This document shows, one piece after another, positions 56,375-64,000 of a DNA stretch of 64,000 nucleotides. Origin of the DNA: Colwellia sp. 75C3. GTDB taxonomy: Bacteria > Pseudomonadota > Gammaproteobacteria > Enterobacterales > Alteromonadaceae. The stretch covers positions 496,001-560,000 of the forward strand of contig NZ_PJAU01000032.1 in assembly GCF_002836255.1 (NCBI RefSeq), written 5' to 3'. The first letter of the stretch is position 1. Each line of letters starts with the position of its first letter. The notes below the pieces were generated by a model. The model was not told where the DNA came from, ran no database searches, and saw only the letters and a list, made by a program, of their open reading frames with translations. The position numbers and the translations under genes are program-made.

Positions 56375-57352
56375 CTAAAATTGATACTGCTCTGCTTTTG
56401 CTAATAATTTTTTAGCTGTCAATTTACTGTTGGCGCAAGCGTTAATATCTTTTTTATTAAATACCAAAATTTGGTCCTTGAAACCTCGGCTTTGCTGGTT
56501 GCCCGCACCTTTAATAATTAAGCTAACATGCTCTTCACTTGGTACTTCTCGCAATCCATTACCGTATAAACATAATGTTTCCACTAAAGCGCTATTTAGC
56601 GCAGAAAAATGTGCCTTTCTTGCTTTGGTTTGAGCCATTTGTTGCACTTCTCTCACCTTATTTAACTCAGTAACTTTTTGCTCAAGTTTGGTTCTATTAT
56701 TATGCAAAGTTACTGTACTTGCTTTAATCTTGTTAAGCTCAGCTGTTAACTCATCTTTAGACTCTTTCTCTGCATGTTGTAACTGGTACTCTATATCTTT
56801 ACGTTGTCGCTCAATATCACGCATTTCGTAGGCAATATCACGTTGCTCACTACGAAGTTCTCTAGCGCCTTCTCTTTGCTGTTCAAACACTTCAATAACG
56901 CGTTCAAGTTTGTGTTCTTCAAAATAGAGATCAAAATCGTCATCACTCGAAATAACAATTCTTTCAGCTTCATTAAGGGGAGCAATAGGCGCTAATGGCG
57001 CTACTCGCGGCAATGGTGGTAATTTCGATACTGGCGCTACTATTTGAAAAAACTGATGATGCGATGATCCACCATGAGCTGAATGTATCGTAAAAATAGC
57101 TCCCTGCCCTTGCAAATAAACACTATCAATTGAGCGAATCAATGATTGACGTGAATTCTGTGAGACTTTAGCCGATGACAACATAATGTCATTCATGATA
57201 TCTAATTGCTTATGCAATTTATCGTAGTTTTGATCAGCGCCTTGAACACTAAACGCGAGTAATAATGCAGAACTTATTAGTGCTATTTTTACTTTTACTT
57301 TCATAATATTTTTGCTCGAATTTGGCTTTTTCATTAAGTTTGTTACTTTCAT
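56375..57352 (-). CDS. secreted coiled-coil protein of ECF operon
   Basis: I do not recognise a family for this 325-aa protein. A long N-terminal region precedes a hydrophobic export segment (about 21-39, VKIALISSALLLAFSVQG), followed by a Pro-rich stretch near 110-125. A long charged coiled coil (about 140-245) and a C-terminal domain follow. AGGGGA lies 8 bp before the chosen ATG (57352). An internal ATG at 57304 would give a shorter signal peptide but has a weaker site. It is the third gene behind the ECF sigma factor and probably in that regulon. Confidence 0.7.
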   Translation of the reverse strand: MKVTNLMKKPNSSKNIMKVKVKIALISSALLLAFSVQGADQNYDKLHKQLDIMNDIMLSSAKVSQNSRQSLIRSIDSVYLQGQGAIFTIHSAHGGSSHHQFFQIVAPVSKLPPLPRVAPLAPIAPLNEAERIVISSDDDFDLYFEEHKLERVIEVFEQQREGARELRSEQRDIAYEMRDIERQRKDIEYQLQHAEKESKDELTAELNKIKASTVTLHNNRTKLEQKVTELNKVREVQQMAQTKARKAHFSALNSALVETLCLYGNGLREVPSEEHVSLIIKGAGNQQSRGFKDQILVFNKKDINACANSKLTAKKLLAKAEQYQF

Positions 57353-57447
57353 TCTAAATTCCCCTGTATGGATAGTACTAATATCTGTTTTGTTTGCCTA
57401 AATTTCTCAAGGCTTATTTAGCGGTATTAAGTGGTAACTATCTAAAC

Positions 57448-58164
57448 CTAACCTTTATAGTTAACTGGCTTAGTTGCGTTGGTGTCACTGTTTTGCTTTA
57501 GCCCAATTTTTTGAAAACTAATCTCTCGTTCAAGTTGCTGGAATTTAATTTTCTGTGTTAATTGTTCATCTTGTCGTTGTGCATTAAAGAAACTAATAAA
57601 GTCACTCATATCTTCTTTACGTTCTTTTCTCGAAGCGCCAATCACATAACCAGCTAAGGCAAGGTTATTGCTCTGCTGCTGCGTACTCATATCAACACGG
57701 TAATTAGCTAAAATAACTTGTTGCTCAGCGGCAAATTCACGTAATTTTAAATCCACTAAGGTTTCGATATCTTTATTGTCTTTGTTTGATAATGAGTTTC
57801 CTAACGAACGAGTTAACTGGGCAGCTACCTTTTGCTGAACTTGTTGGTCAATTAAGGTAGCTACTTGCTGATCAAATGCTTGTTGATCAAAAGGCTTACC
57901 CTGCATAAATGTCATTATTATGGTGATAGCAACGGCTGAACACGCCATTGATAATGTGGGAACACCCAACCACATTCGCCAATTAATTGAATGGCCTTGT
58001 ACTGTGCTTTTTTCAGTTTTGAAATGCTGTTCAAAAGCTTGTGATCTATGCCAATCAGGCACCTCTTGCTCTATCTCAACGCTTGCTTGATGGGCAAGGC
58101 TTTCGCTGAATAATGCTCTGTCGTTTTCACTCATTCGAGCATCAACTGATTTATTTTCAGACAT
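57448..58164 (-). CDS. putative anti-sigma-like membrane protein
   Basis: The 238-aa protein has an N-terminal cytoplasmic domain (about 1-65), one membrane segment (about 68-90, WLGVPTLSMACSAVAITIIM), and a Gln-rich periplasmic region. It overlaps the ECF sigma gene by 8 bp, the usual pattern for an anti-sigma factor. No zinc-binding anti-sigma motif is visible, so the assignment rests on position and topology only. Confidence 0.65.
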   Translation of the reverse strand: MSENKSVDARMSENDRALFSESLAHQASVEIEQEVPDWHRSQAFEQHFKTEKSTVQGHSINWRMWLGVPTLSMACSAVAITIIMTFMQGKPFDQQAFDQQVATLIDQQVQQKVAAQLTRSLGNSLSNKDNKDIETLVDLKLREFAAEQQVILANYRVDMSTQQQSNNLALAGYVIGASRKERKEDMSDFISFFNAQRQDEQLTQKIKFQQLEREISFQKIGLKQNSDTNATKPVNYKG

Positions 58165-58726
58165 ACTCCACCTCTACTTTACGAATTGAATCATCTGTTA
58201 ATTGCATTTTTAATTTATCGAGTGCGCTATAAAGTTGTGATTTTGCCGTATTAGTTGATATGCCTAACTGCTGACTAATATCTTCAAAAGTACATTGTTG
58301 GAAAAACTTGAGTTCCACCACTAACTTTTGCTTTACCGGTAAATTCTGCATAGCCTCTAACAAGGCGCTACTTTGTTGCTGAATATGTAAATCCTTTTCT
58401 AGGCAAACTGTGTCTGCATCTTCCTGCTCAGGCACATCATCAAGGGATTGCATCGGCCGTTTTCGTCGATAAAACTCAAGACAACGATAATGAGCAATTT
58501 TAAACAGCCAATTTTTAAAAGGACATTCACCTCGAAATTTGTCCAAACTTCGAAATAACGCTATAAAAATATCTTGCATCAAGTCCATGGCGTCTGTCGG
58601 GTTATTTACCATACGTAAAGCATAGTTATAGAGATTTTTCTCATAACGCTTTACCAGTGTTAGCCATGCAGACTCTTTCCCTTTTAGCGCTAGCGCTATG
58701 AGCGTTTTATCGCTTTTTTCAAACAC
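58157..58726 (-). CDS. ECF-type RNA polymerase sigma factor
   Basis: The 189-aa protein has sigma region 2 (NPTDAMDLMQDIFIALFRSLDKFRGECPFKNWLFKIAHYRCLEFYR, about 42-86) and region 4 (LPVKQKLVVELKFFQQCTFEDISQQLGISTNTAKSQLYSALDKLK, about 127-172), with no region 3, so it is of the extracytoplasmic-function type. It starts at a GTG (58726) preceded by AGGAG at 5 bp. It overlaps the downstream membrane gene by 8 bp. The target promoters and inducing signal are not evident. Confidence 0.92.
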   Translation of the reverse strand: MFEKSDKTLIALALKGKESAWLTLVKRYEKNLYNYALRMVNNPTDAMDLMQDIFIALFRSLDKFRGECPFKNWLFKIAHYRCLEFYRRKRPMQSLDDVPEQEDADTVCLEKDLHIQQQSSALLEAMQNLPVKQKLVVELKFFQQCTFEDISQQLGISTNTAKSQLYSALDKLKMQLTDDSIRKVEVEYV

Positions 58727-59033
58727 AAAGGCTCCTATTTATATTTATAGTGATACTTATTATTAGCATTTTGATTATGTCATCATCGGTAACATAAGCT
58801 TCATTCTTACTTAGGTTCTACTATAAAGTAGTGTTGGTTAGCAAAATAGTTTGAAAAAATTAATTTTATTTTCATTAGATAGACAAAACGTCTAGCTACC
58901 TGCCTGTAGAACTAAACTCTGTGCATAAAAAAGCCCTTTACCGAATAATACGGTAAAGGGCTTTTTCATAACTATGTGTTATACCTGATGCTTATAGCTA
59001 ACAGTAATAACTAACAAACAAAGTGTTCAGGCA
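58727..59033. other. intergenic region upstream of the ECF operon
   Basis: This 307-bp spacer should carry the leftward promoter for the sigma factor operon. It also holds the alcohol dehydrogenase terminator (58927-58966). A small palindrome CTACTATAAAGTAG lies near 58819-58832. No gene was seen. Confidence 0.5.
58927..58966 (-). terminator. terminator after the alcohol dehydrogenase gene
   Basis: AAAAAGCCCTTTACCG and CGGTAAAGGGCTTTTT form a strong hairpin with A and T tracts outside, about 70 bp past the dehydrogenase stop codon. Confidence 0.88.
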
Positions 59034-60044
59034 TTAAAACTTCATCACCACACGACCCGTTATATCGCCATTAATCATGTCTTCAAAAATATCATTAATA
59101 TCTTCAAGTGACTTTTCAATGGTAATCGCTTTTACTTTCCCACGAGCGGCAAAGTCTAAACACTCGATTAAGTCTTTACGTGTACCAACAATAGAGCCAA
59201 TAACACTAACGCCATTAAGAACAGTGTCAAAAATAGGTAATGGCATATCTTCAGCAGGCAAACCAACTAAGACACACTTACCGCCACGACGAATGACCTT
59301 ATAGCTTTGCTCAAAGCCGCTTTTACTAACCGCTGTACATATGCTGGCATGCACGCCGCCAGTTTCAGCAAGGACCCTCGCAACAACATCATCTTCTTTA
59401 AAGTCTAAACATAGAGTCGCACCAAGGCTTTTAGCAAGCTGTAATTTTTCAACGCCAGTATCAACAGCAATAACATTTAATCCCATGGCAACGGCATATT
59501 GCACGGCTAAGTGCCCTAAACCACCAATGCCAAATATGGCGATCCATTGACCCGGTTTTGCGGTAGAAACCTTTAATGCTTTATAGGTAGTAACGCCTGC
59601 GCAAAATAAGGGGGCCGCATCAACATAATCAATACCATCAGGGATTTTAACCACATAATCGCCATCGGCTTTGCAATACTCAGCATAACTGCCATCAACT
59701 GAGTAACCCGCGTTTTGTTGAGATAAACATAAATTTTCATCGCCTGACAAACAATAATCACAATAACCACATGCACTATACAACCAAGGAATACCAACAC
59801 GGTCACCTAGTTTTAAGTGTTTAACGTGCTCACCTATTTCAACTATTTCACCAACACCTTCATGACCTGGTACCAATGGCATTTTAGGTTTAACAGGCCA
59901 ATCACCATGGCACGCATGTAGGTCGGTATGACAGACACCACAGGCATGGATCTTAACTAAAATTTCTTTACTAGAGATAGTTGGTTTGTCGAGTTGCTGA
60001 ATTTCAAGTTTTCCCTTAAATTTATGATTAACCGCTGCTTTCAT
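59034..60044 (-). CDS. zinc-dependent alcohol dehydrogenase
   Basis: The 336-aa protein is a medium-chain NAD(P)-dependent alcohol dehydrogenase resembling AdhP. Catalytic zinc ligands are C38 (CGVCHTD), H61 (PGHEGVG) and a later Cys near 148 ([11 protein letters not shown]). Structural zinc cysteines are C92, C95, C98 and C106. The Rossmann motif is [13 protein letters not shown] near 172-184. It likely interconverts primary alcohols such as ethanol and aldehydes. Monocistronic, with a terminator after it. Confidence 0.92.
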   Translation of the reverse strand: MKAAVNHKFKGKLEIQQLDKPTISSKEILVKIHACGVCHTDLHACHGDWPVKPKMPLVPGHEGVGEIVEIGEHVKHLKLGDRVGIPWLYSACGYCDYCLSGDENLCLSQQNAGYSVDGSYAEYCKADGDYVVKIPDGIDYVDAAPLFCAGVTTYKALKVSTAKPGQWIAIFGIGGLGHLAVQYAVAMGLNVIAVDTGVEKLQLAKSLGATLCLDFKEDDVVARVLAETGGVHASICTAVSKSGFEQSYKVIRRGGKCVLVGLPAEDMPLPIFDTVLNGVSVIGSIVGTRKDLIECLDFAARGKVKAITIEKSLEDINDIFEDMINGDITGRVVMKF

Positions 60045-60287
60045 AATTGAACTCCTTTTTCATTAATAGTGAGGTATAGCAAATAATTCATTGTAAAACC
60101 CCTGACCTTTAAGACAAGGATACAGATCAATGAAAGTCGAATAAAAGACCAAAAAACAATCAACTTAGGCGGTGACAGGCGATTAAATAATAGTAAGAAG
60201 GAGTTAAGGCTATAAAAACACAAAAAAATAGAATAAAAAATTAACAAACGATAAAAAGTATGTTTAAAATAGAGGAGTTAGCGCTAT

Positions 60288-60363
60288 GTCTCCATAGTTT
60301 AACTGGATAAAACTGCGGCCTCCTAAGCCGCTGCTCTGGGTTCGAGTCCCGGTGGGGACGCCA
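60288..60363 (+). tRNA. tRNA-Arg (anticodon CCU)
   Basis: The 76-nt gene folds into a full cloverleaf. The acceptor stem is GTCTCCA / TGGGGAC with one T-G pair, the anticodon stem is GCGGC / GCCGC, and the loop CTCCTAA places CCT at 34-36. The T-arm is CTGGG TTCGAGT CCCGG and CCA is encoded. It reads AGG codons. No other tRNA lies near. Confidence 0.95.
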
Positions 60364-60533
60364 ACTATACTTTACGTGATGACTTAGAAAAAATAGGTAA
60401 GTAGCTTTGACTTTTCTTACACATTTACTTCTCTTTTTATTATCACTTAAATCCCTCTAAGCACTTAAAAACTTGTTAATGAAACGTCAGTGCTCGTCTC
60501 AAAATAATCGTTTACTGCGATTATTTTAACTCA

Positions 60534-60569
60534 TAAAAAAAGGCAGAGATTTTATACTCTACCTTTTTG
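60534..60569 (-). terminator. terminator after the small coiled-coil gene
   Basis: AAAAGGCAGAG and CTCTACCTTTTT pair with one mismatch around a short AT loop and have A and T tracts outside. It lies about 30 bp past the stop codon of the gene at 60598-60996. Confidence 0.75.
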
Positions 60570-60597
60570 ACTTACTCTATTAAAAACCCACCATATT

Positions 60598-60996
60598 TTA
60601 TAATACAGTACCATTTTCAGTGGTTTTTACCTGACTTCCCTTCAATTCATTATTGCTTTGTTGCGCTTGCTGCTTTTGTTGAGTAGTTATATGCTCTATA
60701 GCTTGCTTACGCTGAGCATACATTTGCTCTTGACTCGGTTTCGTTGGCTTTGATTTATGTAATGAATTACTCGTTAAACTTTTAGCTGATCGTTTCACTA
60801 CTTGGCCCTGAGCTATGCGTAGTGATTGCTTCTTTTGCTTTTGTAAAACAAGTAACTGCTCAGACAATTTTGATAGTTGTTGGTTAGCTTTGTTGTTTTC
60901 AGCGTGCAACTTTGATATTTGGTCACTTTCAAGAGCGTTAGTTACGCCGTATCCTGCAACTAAACCAACGACTAATGATAAGATTATTTTTTTCAT
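60598..60996 (-). CDS. small exported coiled-coil protein
   Basis: This 132-aa protein has an N-terminal hydrophobic segment (about 4-19), a heptad-rich helix (about 25-55, LHAENNKANQQLSKLSEQLL) and a Gln/Lys-rich tail. I recognise no family. It lies 57 bp downstream of the large LRR gene on the same strand but beyond a terminator, so it may be a partly co-expressed accessory. Confidence 0.6.
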   Translation of the reverse strand: MKKIILSLVVGLVAGYGVTNALESDQISKLHAENNKANQQLSKLSEQLLVLQKQKKQSLRIAQGQVVKRSAKSLTSNSLHKSKPTKPSQEQMYAQRKQAIEHITTQQKQQAQQSNNELKGSQVKTTENGTVL

Positions 60997-61009
60997 TGTT
61001 TATTCCTAT

Positions 61010-61038
61010 AAAAAAGGGATATTGCTATCCCTTTTTAT
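61010..61038 (-). terminator. terminator after the LRR gene
   Basis: On the minus strand AAAAAGGGATA and TATCCCTTTTT pair around a short GCAA loop and are followed by T-rich DNA. It lies 16 bp past the LRR stop codon. Confidence 0.85.
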
Positions 61039-61053
61039 TTACTCAATATTATT

Positions 61054-64000
61054 TTATTGAGGGATGCCATCAACTAGTACACCTAAACCTTCTAAGGTCG
61101 TTTTTTGGTTTGCATCAGTTAAAGGAATGGCGTCAATATTTACGTAGCTCAAACGAGATTGATCTACGTCGTTGGAAAATAAAACATCTTGCGCATTACG
61201 TAAGTCTATTAACAGTTGAATATCATTAACTTGGGTATTGTTGATACCCAAATGATTGAGATTAAGCAATGTATCTATACCTGTTAAACCAGAGACAGAC
61301 ACGTTGGTAATCTCTAAAAAGTTAAGATTTGGCTGGTTAGATATAATTAGTTGCCAGTAGGTATCATCAAATAGGCTGTTCCCACGGTGACCTAGATTAC
61401 TAAGAGATACACTTGTCATTAATGTTTCAAAATCGACATATGGAATATCCCCATTCAAATATAAGCCGTTTAACGCTGGCATTTGCGTAAATATCTCAAC
61501 ACCGTTACTAAGTTGTGCATAATCTAACGCCACCATATGCAACATAGGCATATCTGTAAGTGGTGTTAAATCGTAGCTATTAGTGCCCCATAAATGGACA
61601 GCTCTTAATTGACGAGCATTACTTAAAGGCCCTAAGTCAGTAAGCGTGTCATTGTTTGAGATGTCTAAATCTTCAAGACGCATAATATTAGCTATATTGC
61701 CCATTTGCCCATCGCTTATCAACAGGTCAGTTAACCTTATAACCGTTAAGCTCGCTAGTTGTGTTAAAGGGCTTAAATCAACAATACCGCTATTACCACT
61801 AAGGTTTAAGTTAAATAAATTGGTTAATTGATTAATATCTGAAATATCGCTAATACCATAAGCATTACAATCTAAATCGGTTAGCTCTCTAATATTGATT
61901 AATAGTGTGTCATCAACACATTGTTGTAATTGAACATCATTAAAAGTAATACTACTTAACGCAACAGTGGCTTGCACTACTCCATCAACAAAGATATTAC
62001 TTGATAAATTATTCACTTGTTCCGGATCATTTAGCGGTAAATTACTAACACCGAGATAAGAAAGTTCAGGGTTATTCCACAAGGTATTGATGTCAGCAAC
62101 CAATGCATTATGAAGATGCAGCTCTTGTAAGAATTGCATACTATCTAACTCACCACCTAAATCCATAATAGGGTTATTATTTAATATAAGTGTTCGTAAA
62201 TTATCAAAAACCCATAGCCCCCATAAGTCATGAATATTACGACCATCACAGTCTAAACTTTTAAGTTGACCTGTAACCGTCATACCTTGTGTATGTTCAA
62301 GTAAACATTGCTTAAGTTCAGCATCATTGATTTCAGCTAACGCATCAGCAATTAACCAACCATAAGCTAACTCGCCTTCTACCTGAACACCTTTATTCAT
62401 CAACTCTTGTACTTGCGTACCAAGGTCAATACCATCAAGTACGGCTAAGTTATCTACATTGATATACTCTAAAGGGATCACTAACTCATTCCAAGATTCA
62501 CCATTAACAAACAAGGAAGATAAGTCAGTAATTAGCGTATTTTCAATACCTAATGTAGATAAGTTTGGATTGTTATTAATAAATTGCGACAATAGATCAT
62601 TACTTAAATAACTATTCCAACCTAGAGACAGCTGTTGCATGTTCGAATACCCTAAAATGATATCGACTTGCCATGGTTCCAGCTCGCCGTTTAACCAGAG
62701 GTGCTCAAGGTTTAACTGAGTAAATATGCTGAAGTCTACGACTTGAGTTACCGATATTGCTAACTCATTAAAATTAGCTAAACCTGTCAGAACACTCAAA
62801 TCGTAAATATTCTCCGTCCACAAGTGCAAGCCACGTAAATTAGGCATACTTGCTGCATCAGCAATACTGGTCACTAAATTACTGTCTAAGGCAATACGTT
62901 CAATAGTACTGTGCCCTGCAAAAGCTGAAAAGTCACTATCTGCAAAGTTTGTATCAAATACATCAACGTGAATCAGACTAGAAATAAGTGCTAATGAACT
63001 AAAGTCAGAGATATTTTTATTACCAACTAAATTAACGTCTTGAAGGCTTGCAAGTTGACTAATATCTGAAATATCACTTAGATTTCGGTTGCTACAATCA
63101 AGACTAGTAATATCTTCTACAAAGGTAGCACCAATATCATTAACACAGTTTTGTAATTCTACATCAATAAATGAAATGCCATTTACTGGAGTACCTATTG
63201 TTTGAGTTGGATCATACGGAAAATCATCCGCATTATCGCCGACACCATCATCATCTGAATCATACTGTTCATTCGCGTCAAACGGGAATGCATCTTGATT
63301 ATCACCGGTAAGATCACCATCGGAGTCTAACCATTCATTAGCATCAAACACGAACGCATCAACATCATTGGTGAAACCGTCGTTATCCATATCATTATCA
63401 ACAGTGTCATTAATACCATCAGAATCGCTGTCCAAACCAATATCCATTACTTCGTAGTATTGAATACGTGGGGCAATCTCCATGTACCAAACCGGATCAG
63501 CACCGTAATTCCATGCTTCTGAATTACGTTCTTCATACTCAATGACATAAACACGATTACCTACTTGTTGAATGGGAACCCATACTCGTTTTCGATGTTC
63601 ACTACAATCCAAGTTGCTAGGATCACAATTTGAATGCCATGCCCCATTTTTAGCGCCGTCGAGATATGACGTCATTACTGCTGAGTCCAAATCTCCCCAG
63701 TTCAACTGCCAAGTATCCCAACCTGAGCCATAAACATTGAAATTGAAATCGCTATCGCCACTCCAAACTCGTGTTGCTACGCCATTGTCTTGCAGGCGGT
63801 AACCAAATACGTCCGTGAGATCGAAGTTACTTTCATTATCGTAGGCATCGGGGTTGGTTAGTGAGAAACTATTTTGCGCAAATTTATTCATTAATGGGCC
63901 GAATGTGGCATTACCAAAAGGCGCCACCATTTGATAAGAGCTGCTCTTAATACCAGCATTATCCGCCTCAACCAACACTTCATCGATTTCAGCAAAGTCC
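61054..64000 (-). CDS. large leucine-rich-repeat surface protein (N terminus beyond window)
   Basis: The frame is open to the right edge, so the start is outside; at least 982 residues are visible. From the N-terminal side there is an aromatic domain (about 1-190 of the visible part), then calcium-type thrombospondin-3 repeats (DSDSDGINDTVDNDMDNDGF and DDDGVGDNADDFP) to about 265. Three leucine-rich-repeat blocks follow, each opening with an LQxCV-like cap and an LDC motif. No C-terminal anchor is visible. It is probably a secreted adhesin or binding protein. Confidence 0.75.
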   Translation of the reverse strand, partial: DFAEIDEVLVEADNAGIKSSSYQMVAPFGNATFGPLMNKFAQNSFSLTNPDAYDNESNFDLTDVFGYRLQDNGVATRVWSGDSDFNFNVYGSGWDTWQLNWGDLDSAVMTSYLDGAKNGAWHSNCDPSNLDCSEHRKRVWVPIQQVGNRVYVIEYEERNSEAWNYGADPVWYMEIAPRIQYYEVMDIGLDSDSDGINDTVDNDMDNDGFTNDVDAFVFDANEWLDSDGDLTGDNQDAFPFDANEQYDSDDDGVGDNADDFPYDPTQTIGTPVNGISFIDVELQNCVNDIGATFVEDITSLDCSNRNLSDISDISQLASLQDVNLVGNKNISDFSSLALISSLIHVDVFDTNFADSDFSAFAGHSTIERIALDSNLVTSIADAASMPNLRGLHLWTENIYDLSVLTGLANFNELAISVTQVVDFSIFTQLNLEHLWLNGELEPWQVDIILGYSNMQQLSLGWNSYLSNDLLSQFINNNPNLSTLGIENTLITDLSSLFVNGESWNELVIPLEYINVDNLAVLDGIDLGTQVQELMNKGVQVEGELAYGWLIADALAEINDAELKQCLLEHTQGMTVTGQLKSLDCDGRNIHDLWGLWVFDNLRTLILNNNPIMDLGGELDSMQFLQELHLHNALVADINTLWNNPELSYLGVSNLPLNDPEQVNNLSSNIFVDGVVQATVALSSITFNDVQLQQCVDDTLLINIRELTDLDCNAYGISDISDINQLTNLFNLNLSGNSGIVDLSPLTQLASLTVIRLTDLLISDGQMGNIANIMRLEDLDISNNDTLTDLGPLSNARQLRAVHLWGTNSYDLTPLTDMPMLHMVALDYAQLSNGVEIFTQMPALNGLYLNGDIPYVDFETLMTSVSLSNLGHRGNSLFDDTYWQLIISNQPNLNFLEITNVSVSGLTGIDTLLNLNHLGINNTQVNDIQLLIDLRNAQDVLFSNDVDQSRLSYVNIDAIPLTDANQKTTLEGLGVLVDGIPQ

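Overview
This is a low-GC gammaproteobacterial chromosome segment. Protein sequences, gene order and AT-rich intergenic DNA point to a marine, Colwellia-like member of the Alteromonadales. That placement is my inference from gene content, not from a database search. No rRNA, CRISPR array or replication origin was seen. One tRNA (Arg-CCU) and the tmRNA gene are present.

Layout. 1-11,200 (minus strand): a conserved housekeeping block folC, accD, truA, fimV, asd, pdxB, fabB. FimV carries a large expandable acidic repeat domain. 11,200-18,240: a small MITE-like element, then mnmC, a lone periplasmic binding protein, a secreted PilJ-domain protein, and yfcL / ATP-NAD-kinase-like / epmC. 18,500-22,525: a curli (functional amyloid) locus with a CsgD-type regulator, csgG, csgF, csgE and one very large, acidic curlin. 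23,300-25,823: a secreted subtilisin-like protease with P and PKD domains. 25,900-31,731: a six-gene Mrp-type Na+/H+ antiporter operon. 32,000-37,560: an Lrp/AsnC regulator and the heat-shock genes dnaJ, dnaK and grpE, with a thioredoxin-like gene between dnaK and grpE. Sequences matching the sigma-32 promoter precede dnaK and grpE. 37,700-43,160: nadK, recN, bamE, rnfH, ratA, smpB and ssrA, an order also found in enterobacteria.

43,161-48,500 is an accessory, repeat-rich region immediately after ssrA, a known integration hot spot. It holds an orphan membrane/coiled-coil gene, tandem and hairpin repeats, a RAYT-type (REP-associated) transposase with a truncated duplicate beside it, a small lipoprotein gene, a decayed gene remnant, and a strong minus-strand terminator with no gene in front of it. 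48,551-53,054: a phosphoribosyltransferase, a GbsR/MarR-type regulator with an FNR-like box upstream, cydAB of the cyanide-insensitive type, and an FKBP isomerase. 53,303-64,000: a TonB-dependent receptor with a perfect 13-bp inverted repeat just before its start codon, a MAM-domain remnant, an ECF sigma factor operon with a membrane protein and a secreted coiled-coil protein, a zinc alcohol dehydrogenase, tRNA-Arg, a small coiled-coil protein, and the 3' part of a large leucine-rich-repeat surface protein that runs off the right edge.

How the parts fit. Much of the non-housekeeping content serves the cell surface and environment: curli, protease, LRR protein, TonB receptor, Na+/H+ antiporter and alternative oxidase. 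This suits a particle- or surface-associated marine bacterium. The least explained items are the giant curlin, the FimV DIDALL repeats, the solo sensor pair at 13,900-16,073, the ECF operon, the TonB-receptor leader hairpin, and the orphan terminator near 48,000.
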